From positions 1 through 13,906 of the forward strand of contig DAIEOU010000002.1 in NCBI GenBank assembly GCA_027348755.1: a stretch of DNA of 13,906 nt, given 5' to 3'. This document shows, piece after piece, positions 5,989 to 12,499 of this stretch (within the stretch, counting starts at the first letter, position 1; each line of letters starts with the position of its first letter). The position numbers and the translations under genes are program-made. This DNA comes from an archaeon (lineage in GTDB: Archaea; Nanobdellota; Nanobdellia; Pacearchaeales; GW2011-AR1). The notes under the pieces are model-generated. The model saw only the letters and a list, made by a program, of their open reading frames with translations. It did no database searches and was not told the origin of the DNA.

Positions 5989-6009
5989 CGTTCTAAACAA
6001 GGAATATGT

Positions 6010-6384
6010 ATGGCAGAAGAGCAAGAAAAATTCATGCAACTTCAAATGCTTGACCAACAATATAGTCAGGTAATGCAGCAGCTTCAGTTCATAGAACAGG
6101 AACTTCTAGAGCTCGATGAATTCTCAAAGTCACTTTCTCATTTACAGTCTTCAGATGAAAAAGAAATACTTGCTCCTTTAGGCCGCGGAGTTTACATGCC
6201 TGCATCTAGACATGCAGAAAAGAAACTTTATGTTGAAGTCGGGGCTGGCGTAGTTGTTCTAAAGACGCCAGATGAAGCTGCTAAAGTTGTTGAAAGTCAG
6301 CTTGAACAGCTAAAGACTGCATATCACCAACTTAAGAACCAAGAATCTTTTTACACAATGCAGCTCCAGCAGCTAATAAGCTGA
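6010..6384 (+). CDS. pfdA: Prefoldin subunit alpha
   Basis: Prefoldin is the hexameric (alpha2-beta4) cytosolic chaperone that captures unfolded proteins and hands them to the thermosome. The 124-residue sequence has the alpha-class architecture: an N-terminal coiled-coil helix rich in Gln, Leu and Glu (about 3-45), a beta-hairpin region with LAPLGRGVYMPA (54-65) and LYVEVGAGVVVLKTPDEA (73-90), and a C-terminal coiled-coil helix (about 88-122). LG-x-GVY and VGAGVVV are hallmark alpha-subunit motifs. The length is normal, though slightly shorter than many homologues. It has its own leaderless promoter and stands alone between two toxin-antitoxin modules; in other archaea pfdA is often next to ftsY, which is not seen here. 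Confidence 0.92.
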   Translation: MAEEQEKFMQLQMLDQQYSQVMQQLQFIEQELLELDEFSKSLSHLQSSDEKEILAPLGRGVYMPASRHAEKKLYVEVGAGVVVLKTPDEAAKVVESQLEQLKTAYHQLKNQESFYTMQLQQLIS

Positions 6385-6421
6385 GCTTGTTTTTAAACAA
6401 TCTCTCTTCGAAGTGTAAATA

Positions 6422-6429
6422 TTTATATA
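6422..6429 (+). promoter_or_regulatory. TATA box of toxin-antitoxin module 2
   Basis: TTTATATA is centred 26.5 bases upstream of the antitoxin ATG at 6452. Its last four bases are part of the inverted repeat at 6426-6450. Confidence 0.65.
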
Positions 6430-6450
6430 CTATAGTTTCACTATAGTATA
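6426..6450. promoter_or_regulatory. Candidate antitoxin operator, perfect 10-bp inverted repeat
   Basis: TATACTATAG (6426-6435) and CTATAGTATA (6441-6450) are exact reverse complements separated by TTTCA. The repeat runs from the TATA box to one base before the ATG, so it covers the whole core promoter and the predicted transcription start. This is the expected place for an autorepressing antitoxin. Confidence 0.75.
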
Positions 6451-6451
6451 C

Positions 6452-6682
6452 ATGGTTACGACTATACAGCTTGATGAAAATGTAAAGAAAGCACTTGACA
6501 GAATGAAATCTGGACGAGAAACTTACGAAGAGGTCATAGTCAATATGATGCGACAAATAGAGCAAAACAATCGGAGCAAGCACGATTTGCTTATTGAGGG
6601 ATATTCCGAGATAGCAGAGGAAAGCCTGAAGATAACTCAGGAATTTGAGGCTGCAACTTCTGAGTTGAATTGGGAATGGTAG
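6452..6682 (+). CDS. Antitoxin (VapB/DUF7557-like, predicted RHH), module 2
   Basis: The 76-residue protein begins with TTIQLDENVKKALDRMKSG and continues RETYEEVIVNMMRQIEQ. This is a pattern of archaeal antitoxin-like proteins in which a short strand pairs into a ribbon-helix-helix dimer and the 'ETY-EVI' helix follows. The C-terminal half (about 43-76) is acidic with several Glu and aromatic residues and ends NWEW, as expected for the toxin-binding segment. It shares no obvious identity with the module 1 antitoxin beyond the fold pattern. It overlaps the toxin gene by seven bases (6676-6682). Its promoter carries a 10-bp inverted repeat that is a likely binding site for the protein. Confidence 0.82.
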   Translation: MVTTIQLDENVKKALDRMKSGRETYEEVIVNMMRQIEQNNRSKHDLLIEGYSEIAEESLKITQEFEAATSELNWEW

Positions 6683-7023
6683 ATTTTAGACGCGGAGATA
6701 TTGTCATTGTAAATCTTGAGTCAACAAAAGGTAGTGAACAGCGTGGAGTTCGGCCTTGCATAATATTACAAAATGATGTTGGAAATAAATTCAGCCCAAC
6801 TACGATCATAGCTCCTTTAACTTCTCGAAAGATGAGCAAGAGCTATCCCACAAATGTCGAACTGCTACGTTCAGATTCTCATCTTGAGAAAGATTCAACA
6901 ATTATGCTTAATCAGATAACTACAATCGACAAATCTCGTATATCAAGAAAAGTATCTTCTTTAAGCAGCGATCTCATGTCAAAGGTCGACATGGCCATTA
7001 AAATCAGTCTTTCTCTACACTAG
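6676..7023 (+). CDS. MazF/PemK-family endoribonuclease toxin, module 2
   Basis: This 115-residue protein is a canonical MazF. It has FRRGDIVIVNL (4-14), GVRPCIILQNDVGNKFSPTT (24-43) with the conserved Arg26-Pro27, APLTS with Thr49, the YPTNV strand (58-62), and MLNQITTIDKSRI (77-89). These correspond to the RNA-binding groove and the catalytic Arg and Thr of characterised MazF enzymes (family knowledge). I chose ATG 6676 rather than the in-frame TTG 6670 because it gives the usual MazF N-terminus. There is only a weak Shine-Dalgarno-like GGGA before it, so translation is probably coupled to the antitoxin. No catalytic residue appears to be lost. Confidence 0.9.
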   Translation: MVDFRRGDIVIVNLESTKGSEQRGVRPCIILQNDVGNKFSPTTIIAPLTSRKMSKSYPTNVELLRSDSHLEKDSTIMLNQITTIDKSRISRKVSSLSSDLMSKVDMAIKISLSLH

Positions 7024-7060
7024 TTTGTTTTAACTTACAAGTAATAACATAATAAAAAGA

Positions 7061-7068
7061 TTTAAATA
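7061..7068 (+). promoter_or_regulatory. TATA box of the hypothetical gene at 7090
   Basis: TTTAAATA is a near-ideal archaeal TATA element centred 25.5 bases upstream of ATG 7090. The gene is therefore probably transcribed alone as a leaderless mRNA. Confidence 0.75.
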
Positions 7069-7089
7069 CATCTTGTTTATAGGATTTTT

Positions 7090-7791
7090 ATGAAAGTAAG
7101 GCAGATTCCAAAGCAGGCACCTATGTTTGTACCCGAAGCAGAAATAACTGTGCCTCACGGAAAAGGCGAGATTACATTTCTCGCACCTTATTTTGGCAGC
7201 GGAAATTATACATCAGTCAGGTTAGGAATAGAATCAGCAGGATTAAGAATGCCAACTTATGCAGAAACAGTTTCTCTTGCTTATGATGCTCTAGTTGCAG
7301 ACAGGTCAGGAAAATATTCAGAAACAGTCAGAAACCTGATGAAGAGTTCATGGTTAAGGGCATCAAACGGAATACTTTATGTTCCAGACAAGGGAGCTTA
7401 TATTCAGGACAGCCCAGAATTAAAAAACGGGCAATTAAAAAACGGGCAAGTAAAAATGGACGAATCCTATTTAGTAAGGAGACTTGAGGCAAAAGATAGC
7501 TCAGTAAGATATGTTCCGTTCGGTTTTAAGACAGAAGTTCAGACAAGCAGGGAACTTGAAAAGAATCCTTTCGTCATTGCTCTTGCAGGCGAGGAAGGAG
7601 CGGCAAAGTTGGGTGAGATGGCTGATAAATTCAGAAACAAGCCTTATGTCTGGAGTTTTGGAAAAGTTGATTCTCCAACCATCAGATTTGCCGGGTTGGG
7701 CTCCGACAGGGACTTTGGCTACGGCAGGCTTGACGTCGATGGCGGCAGTTGGAACGGCGGCAATGGTTATGCTTTCGGGGTATCTAAATAA
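7090..7791 (+). CDS. Conserved DPANN-type hypothetical protein (233 aa)
   Basis: Function unknown. I recall similar proteins as recurrent hypotheticals in Woesearchaeota/Pacearchaeota-type genomes, sometimes in several copies. Characteristic blocks are LRMPTYAETVSLAYDAL (52-68), ILYVPDKGAYIQD (95-107), VRYVPFGFKTEVQTSRELEK (139-158), NPFVIALAGEEGAAKLGEMA (159-178), YVWSF (186-190) and a Gly/Asp-rich C-terminus with GRLDVDGG and GYAFGV. There is no signal peptide or membrane helix, so it should be cytoplasmic. The C-terminal coding part is visibly more GC-rich than neighbouring genes. A perfect 15-base tandem duplication encodes LKNGQ twice (111-120). The pattern of a PT-E-V block followed by a terminal YAFGV faintly recalls FGE/C-type-lectin-like folds, but I cannot support that assignment. 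It has its own promoter and no operon partner. Confidence 0.8.
   Translation: MKVRQIPKQAPMFVPEAEITVPHGKGEITFLAPYFGSGNYTSVRLGIESAGLRMPTYAETVSLAYDALVADRSGKYSETVRNLMKSSWLRASNGILYVPDKGAYIQDSPELKNGQLKNGQVKMDESYLVRRLEAKDSSVRYVPFGFKTEVQTSRELEKNPFVIALAGEEGAAKLGEMADKFRNKPYVWSFGKVDSPTIRFAGLGSDRDFGYGRLDVDGGSWNGGNGYAFGVSK
7419..7448 (+). repeat. Perfect 15-bp tandem duplication inside the hypothetical gene
   Basis: ATTAAAAAACGGGCA occurs twice head to tail (7419-7433, 7434-7448) and is followed by a degenerate third start (AGTAAAAATGG). It encodes LKNGQ-LKNGQ-VKMD, inserting five residues in frame. This looks like a recent slippage event. Confidence 0.85.
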
Positions 7792-7814
7792 TATTTACAT
7801 ATTTCTGACCAACT

Positions 7815-7822
7815 TTTATATA
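7815..7822 (+). promoter_or_regulatory. TATA box of spoIIM-like gene
   Basis: TTTATATA is centred 25.5 bases upstream of ATG 7844. A second TATA-like stretch just before the ATG is too close to the start to act as the promoter for this gene. Confidence 0.72.
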
Positions 7823-7843
7823 CCTCTCTTCGTATAAATATAC

Positions 7844-8704
7844 ATGTTAGAGATGCTTATTAATCCTAAAAAGGCCGAGAGAAGGCCTTGGGAGATGTTT
7901 TTTGTTGGCCTTTTCTACGCTACACTTTCAATTCTCATAGTAAATTGGGTCTTTTCCTCAGACGCAGTTCTTTCTAAATATCTTGGAATTCTAGTCGTAA
8001 TGTTTACAGTTATGTTCTCAATGCCTTTCGTATATTACACATTGCGTTTTGAAGAGAAGAAGATAGTTCCTTCAAGGAGCATGATAAGTCTGTTGAGAGA
8101 ACATGAGCACGCCTTGATGACATTCTTATGGCTTTTCCTCGGTTTCGTTGTAGCTTTTTGTTTCTGGTACGTCGTTCTTTCAAACACTCAGAGTTTCGCA
8201 GCCCAAATAGATACATATTGTGTAATAAACAGACCAAGCACAGTTCAGCAATGCATATCTCAGTACGGTATAAACAGCACAACGGCAGGGACAGGATTCG
8301 TCACAAATGGAACAGAGAGGCTTTTCCTCATATTTTCAAATAACATATATGTCCTTATTTTCACTCTAATCTTCTCTCTCATTTTCGGAGCAGGAGTAAT
8401 TTTTGTTCTTGCCTGGAACGCTTCTGTAATTGCGGCAGCTGTAGGTATATTTAGTCGTCCCTCGCTAGCTGAGCTTCCTCTTGGACTAGCACGTTACATG
8501 ATTCATGGAATTCCAGAGATAGCTTCTTATTTCATAGTTGCTATAGCTGGAGGCCTTGTTTCAGTAGCAGTTATAAGGCATGAATATGGAACAGAAAAGT
8601 TCTGGGAAGTTCTTCAGGATTCACTTAATCTAATAATTCTAGCAGTAGTTGTTCTGTTTATAGCTGCTCTTCTAGAGGTTTATGTGACTCCTCTTCTTTT
8701 CTGA
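7844..8704 (+). CDS. SpoIIM/DUF95-family integral membrane protein
   Basis: The 286-residue protein begins with MLEMLINPKKAERRPWEMFF, the usual start of archaeal SpoIIM-like proteins, and contains the family signature IHGIPEIASYFIVAIAGGLV (220-239) plus a terminal LEVYVTPLLF. Membrane helices are visible at about 19-37, 44-66, 91-113, 166-190, 192-204, 226-246 and 262-284. The loop at about 114-165 has two cysteines and two sequons (Asn144-Ser-Thr, Asn155-Gly-Thr); if exposed it could be glycosylated by the neighbouring STT3. In sporulating bacteria SpoIIM helps membrane remodelling during engulfment, but the archaeal homologues have no established role, possibly in membrane or cell-envelope organisation. 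It has its own TATA box and lies 49 bases before stt3. Confidence 0.85.
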   Translation: MLEMLINPKKAERRPWEMFFVGLFYATLSILIVNWVFSSDAVLSKYLGILVVMFTVMFSMPFVYYTLRFEEKKIVPSRSMISLLREHEHALMTFLWLFLGFVVAFCFWYVVLSNTQSFAAQIDTYCVINRPSTVQQCISQYGINSTTAGTGFVTNGTERLFLIFSNNIYVLIFTLIFSLIFGAGVIFVLAWNASVIAAAVGIFSRPSLAELPLGLARYMIHGIPEIASYFIVAIAGGLVSVAVIRHEYGTEKFWEVLQDSLNLIILAVVVLFIAALLEVYVTPLLF

Positions 8705-8720
8705 CTAGATATACTTAAGC

Positions 8721-8728
8721 TTTATATA
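8721..8728 (+). promoter_or_regulatory. TATA box of the N-glycosylation operon
   Basis: TTTATATA is centred 29.5 bases upstream of ATG 8754. This is four bases further than the usual 25.5 in this window, so the message probably has a very short leader rather than none. Confidence 0.65.
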
Positions 8729-8753
8729 GCCCTTTTTGGTATTCCATTTGTCT

Positions 8754-11486
8754 ATGGAATCTGAAAATATAGTCGAAATAAGGCTTAAAGGAGTGGTTGA
8801 TTTCTTCAAAAAGAACTATGTTCTAATAAGCTATGCTTTGCTCGCACTCGTCGTCTGGCTTGCAGAATACATACGAACTCTAGGCCTTCCAAACCTTAAA
8901 GATATAACAACCGGAAACTGGACTTTAGGCCCTGACCTTGACCCTTTCCTTTTCTTAAGATGGTCGAGATACATTGTTGAGCACGGAAGTCTCATGGACA
9001 TAGATTTCATGAGGAATTTCCCTCTGGGCGTTAATACGCACATAGATTTCGTGGCTCATGCTTACTTCATGGCTTGGTTCCATGATATAGCAAGATACTT
9101 TGGCTCAACATCTGTTGCTCAGTCAGCTGTATTATACCCAGTTTTCATGTTCTGCTTAGGAATAATATTTGTATTCTTGTTTGTTAGAAAAGTTTTCGCA
9201 GATCATGTAGGAAAGCCTGCTGCAAACATTCTTGGAATACTTTCAGCTTTGTTCACGACTTTAATTCCAGTTCTTCTTCCAAGAACAATTGCAGGAATTC
9301 CGGACAAGCAAGGTACATTCGTATTCTTCCTCTTCTTTTCTCTATATCTTTTCATGTGTGCATGGAAAGCCAAGAAGCTTTGGACTCAACTTACACTAGC
9401 GATTGCTGCAGGTCTTGCAACAGGTATATTCTATATAGTATGGGGTGGAGGTTATCTTACCTCAATAATACTTGCTCCAGCAGTTCTTGTTCTATTCTTC
9501 CTCGGTGGACTTGACAAAAGGAAAGTTTATGTCTATCTTATATGGCTTGCAATTCCTCCAATATTCCTTCTAGATTTCTCTGTAAGGTATACAATATTCA
9601 CTCTTCTCATGTCATTCTTCCAGAGCTTCCCAATATTCGTAGGCCTACTCATAGCATTCCATTATTTGATATACGAGCCTTATATAGCAAATAGAATAAA
9701 GTTCTGGCCTAATGTTCCTGGTTTCATTAAGTCTACCCTTATAGTGATGGTTCTAGGTTTGATACTTCTTCTTGGTTTGTTCGGTCCTAAATATGTATGG
9801 GGAATGTTTGTAACAATTCTTGGTCTTCTCATAAGTCCAGCTCCTACAGACAGATTCAATCTTACAGTTGCTCAAAATAGAGTTCCTTATCTTTCAGAAC
9901 TTGCAGGAAGCTTCGGGCCTTACATAGGAAGCATACCTATATTCTTCACAGCCTTTATTCTTGGTTCTGTGTACATGATGTACAAAGCTCTAGAGCCATT
10001 GCAGAGAAAAGAGCGCATTTCACTAACTTTATCTTACGCTTTCATGATATTTGCAGTATTGTTCAGCAGATATAGTGCATCAAGCACATTCAACGGAGAG
10101 AATTTCACAAGTCATGCATTCTACGGTATAGGAATGCTTGTCTTTGTTATTGCGTTCATATATGTTATAAGAAAGGTATACAAGGAAGGACGTCAGGCAG
10201 CACTAAAAGAAATAAAGTTTGATTATATCGTTCTAACTATAATGTTCTTCCTCACTTTAATATCAGTAAAAGGAGCAGTTAGACTAGTCCTTATTCTTGT
10301 TCCTCCTGCAGCTATAATGGGTTCATACTTTGCTGTTGCTTTATTCTTGGATATAAAAGGAAAACCAGATACTGGATATAAGAGATTCAAGATATTTTTT
10401 GCAATACTTGTAGCTCTCTCTTTAATATACGCAGCTTATGTATTCTATCAGCAGAGTGCACAGACAGCAGAGGCATACGTTCCTAACTTGTACACGCACC
10501 AATGGCAGTATGCAATGAGTTGGGTTAGACAAAACACTCCAACAAATGCTGTTTTCGCTCATTGGTGGGATTATGGATACTGGGTGCAGTCTATAGGAGA
10601 CAGGGCAACAGTTCTTGACGGAGGAAATGTACTTACATACTGGGACTTCCTCATGGGACGTTATGCTCTAACAGGAACAAGAGACAAAGAAGCTCTTGAT
10701 TTCTTCTACGCTCACAATGTCACAAACTTCCTTATAGATTCAACAGATATAGGTAAATATGCAGCATATGCAAGCATAGGAAGCGACCAACATTATGACC
10801 GATACAGCTGGATACCTACATTTATGGCAGATGATTCACAAACTCAAGAAAGAAAGAATTCAACTCTGTATGTTTTCAGTGGAAACTCGGCACTTGATCA
10901 GGACATAACATACAGTCAGAATGGAACAGATGTGTTCCTCCCAGCTTCAACTGCTGCAATTATAGGAGTTCTCGTTGACCAACCAAACAACGGTTCTGCC
11001 GCACAGCCTATGGGCGTTTACTATTATCAGAATCAACAGTACATTCTTCCTTTGAGATATGCATACTCAAATGGAACACTTACAGACTTCGGTTCAGGAA
11101 TTGATGCAGGAATATATGAAATGCCTGTAATAGGATTGCAAAACAGCCAGCAACTTATAATACAGCCTAATCATGCTTTGTTCTACCTTAGTCCAAGAGT
11201 AGTTCATTCACAGCTTGCGAGACTTTATCTTTTCAATCAGAAAGATCCTTACTTCAAGCTCGCGCACTCAGAAGATGATATACTTGTCTCAATGCTAAAG
11301 AGCCAGCATTATATAAGTGACAACACTGACATACTTGTGGATCAGACGCCTTATGCAAACTCTCGTGGAAACAATATTGCCGGGCCTATAAGAATATGGA
11401 ATGTAAGCTACCCTGCAGGCATTAGTGTTAATCAGACATATCTCCTTAGAGATTATCCAGATCCTTCACTTATACAATCAAGATGA
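8754..11486 (+). CDS. aglB: STT3/AglB-type oligosaccharyltransferase catalytic subunit
   Basis: This 910-residue enzyme transfers a preassembled glycan from a dolichyl carrier to Asn of N-X-S/T sequons on the outer face of the membrane. About the first 490 residues are a multi-helix membrane domain and the rest a soluble C-terminal domain. Motifs seen: first acidic D61-L-D63 in GPDLDPFLFLRW, second loop motif D184-K-Q186, a TIXE-type motif reading T371-V-A-Q374, the sequon-binding WWDYG at 604-608, and a DK-type motif around D665-x-x-K668. The glutamines at 186 and 374 are unusual, because family members generally have Asp/His and Glu there as metal ligands. ATG 8754 was chosen over upstream in-frame TTGs at 8736 and 8748 because of the TATA position. 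The stop overlaps the next gene by ATGA. Catalytic competence is likely but not certain. Confidence 0.92.
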   Translation: MESENIVEIRLKGVVDFFKKNYVLISYALLALVVWLAEYIRTLGLPNLKDITTGNWTLGPDLDPFLFLRWSRYIVEHGSLMDIDFMRNFPLGVNTHIDFVAHAYFMAWFHDIARYFGSTSVAQSAVLYPVFMFCLGIIFVFLFVRKVFADHVGKPAANILGILSALFTTLIPVLLPRTIAGIPDKQGTFVFFLFFSLYLFMCAWKAKKLWTQLTLAIAAGLATGIFYIVWGGGYLTSIILAPAVLVLFFLGGLDKRKVYVYLIWLAIPPIFLLDFSVRYTIFTLLMSFFQSFPIFVGLLIAFHYLIYEPYIANRIKFWPNVPGFIKSTLIVMVLGLILLLGLFGPKYVWGMFVTILGLLISPAPTDRFNLTVAQNRVPYLSELAGSFGPYIGSIPIFFTAFILGSVYMMYKALEPLQRKERISLTLSYAFMIFAVLFSRYSASSTFNGENFTSHAFYGIGMLVFVIAFIYVIRKVYKEGRQAALKEIKFDYIVLTIMFFLTLISVKGAVRLVLILVPPAAIMGSYFAVALFLDIKGKPDTGYKRFKIFFAILVALSLIYAAYVFYQQSAQTAEAYVPNLYTHQWQYAMSWVRQNTPTNAVFAHWWDYGYWVQSIGDRATVLDGGNVLTYWDFLMGRYALTGTRDKEALDFFYAHNVTNFLIDSTDIGKYAAYASIGSDQHYDRYSWIPTFMADDSQTQERKNSTLYVFSGNSALDQDITYSQNGTDVFLPASTAAIIGVLVDQPNNGSAAQPMGVYYYQNQQYILPLRYAYSNGTLTDFGSGIDAGIYEMPVIGLQNSQQLIIQPNHALFYLSPRVVHSQLARLYLFNQKDPYFKLAHSEDDILVSMLKSQHYISDNTDILVDQTPYANSRGNNIAGPIRIWNVSYPAGISVNQTYLLRDYPDPSLIQSR

Positions 11487-12499
11487 TTGATTATATGCTT
11501 ATTGTTCCAATACTTGCAAGCTTTCTCATAGCCTTCGCGATACTTCCTTTATGGATACGCAAGGCAAAACAGATAGGCCTTCTATGGGGAGACATGAACA
11601 AACTCTCTTCAAATAAAGTCGCAGGCTCAGGAGGCATAGTAACAGTTTTAGGCTTCATTGTAGGAACTCTTCTTTTCATAGCTTATCGTGTTTTCTATCT
11701 CAAATCAACAGATGCTATAATAGAATCTCTTGCTTTACTTAATGTCGTGCTTATAGCATCTGGAATAGGATTAATAGACGATCTTCTTGGATGGCAACGT
11801 GGAGGCTTATCAAGGCGCTCACGCTTGTTAATGATGCTTTTTGCAGCAATACCTTTAATGGTCATAAATGCAGGTCATGACAGTCTGAACATTCCTTTTC
11901 TAGGAGCTGTAAACATTGGAATAATATATCCTCTTATAATAATTCCTTTAGGCATAATTGGAGCAACAACAACTTTCAACTTTCTTGCAGGTTTTAATGG
12001 ACTTGAGGCCGGGCAAGGAATAATAATCATAGGAGGCCTAAGCTTCGTATCATTCTTCACCGGAAGCTCTTGGCTATCTATAATAGGTTTATGCATGGTT
12101 GCTTCTCTTGCTGCTTTTCTATGGTATAACAAAGTTCCTGCAAAAGTATTTCCTGGCGATGTCCTAACTTATTCAGTTGGAAGTCTTATAGCAGTAATGG
12201 CTGTTTTAGGTAATTTCGAGAGAATTGCAGTCTTTTTCTTTATACCTTACATTATAGAGACAGTCCTTAAGGCTCGTGGAGGTCTTGTAAAACAATCTTT
12301 CGGAGTTCCAAAGAAAGATGGCTCTCTAGATCTAAAGTACCCTAAGATATACGGTCTTACTCACTTGTCTATATGGATAATGAAGCGCATAGGCATAAAG
12401 CCTACTGAAAAGAGAGCAGTTCTGATGATTTGGGCATTCCAGATTGTAATAGTAATTATAGGAATATGGATATTTAGGGACGGAATATTCATAAGATGA
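11483..12499 (+). CDS. GT4-family UDP-sugar:polyprenyl-phosphate sugar-1-phosphate transferase
   Basis: This 338-residue polytopic enzyme belongs to the MraY/WecA/Alg7(DPAGT1) superfamily, which starts lipid-linked glycan synthesis by moving a HexNAc-1-phosphate (usually GlcNAc-1-P) from UDP-sugar to dolichyl/polyprenyl phosphate. Visible signatures are the cytoplasmic GLIDDLLGW with Asp99-Asp100, NFLAGFNGLEAGQG (166-179, catalytic region), FPGDVLTY with Asp226, and a C-terminal loop with DGSL and GLTH (279-294). About ten membrane helices are expected. It overlaps stt3 by ATGA and the flippase by ATGA, so first-step enzyme, flippase and transferase are made from one message. The loop carries QSFGVPKK (271-278), repeated in the tail-anchored protein at 3779-4213. 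The exact sugar cannot be read from the sequence. Confidence 0.9.
   Translation: MIDYMLIVPILASFLIAFAILPLWIRKAKQIGLLWGDMNKLSSNKVAGSGGIVTVLGFIVGTLLFIAYRVFYLKSTDAIIESLALLNVVLIASGIGLIDDLLGWQRGGLSRRSRLLMMLFAAIPLMVINAGHDSLNIPFLGAVNIGIIYPLIIIPLGIIGATTTFNFLAGFNGLEAGQGIIIIGGLSFVSFFTGSSWLSIIGLCMVASLAAFLWYNKVPAKVFPGDVLTYSVGSLIAVMAVLGNFERIAVFFFIPYIIETVLKARGGLVKQSFGVPKKDGSLDLKYPKIYGLTHLSIWIMKRIGIKPTEKRAVLMIWAFQIVIVIIGIWIFRDGIFIR
12293..12320 (+). repeat. 28-base segment repeated from 4073-4100 (copy 2)
   Basis: This copy matches the first at 26 of 28 bases in the same frame. The two differences are the third base of the Val codon and the third base of the following acidic codon (Glu to Asp). It lies in the C-terminal cytoplasmic loop of the sugar-phosphate transferase, just before the conserved DGSL. 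Confidence 0.7.

Noticed and set aside
6390..6397. TTTTTAAA after prefoldin alpha as a promoter for an additional gene.
   Set aside because: The position 25-26 bases downstream has no start codon. It is more likely a T-rich terminator of pfdA or a minor upstream promoter for the toxin-antitoxin module.
7511..7837. Plus-strand frame overlapping the C-terminus of the 233-residue protein.
   Set aside because: It is a +1-frame shadow of a patterned gene, with no promoter and no recognisable domain.
7831..7843. TATA-like stretch directly before the SpoIIM-like ATG as its promoter.
   Set aside because: It is adjacent to the ATG, too close for TBP-directed initiation of this gene. The better element at 7815-7822 has the standard spacing.
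8736..8753. TTG 8736 or 8748 as the stt3 start.
   Set aside because: ATG 8754 follows the predicted transcription start. TTG 8736 would lie upstream of it, and the extra residues add no family motif.
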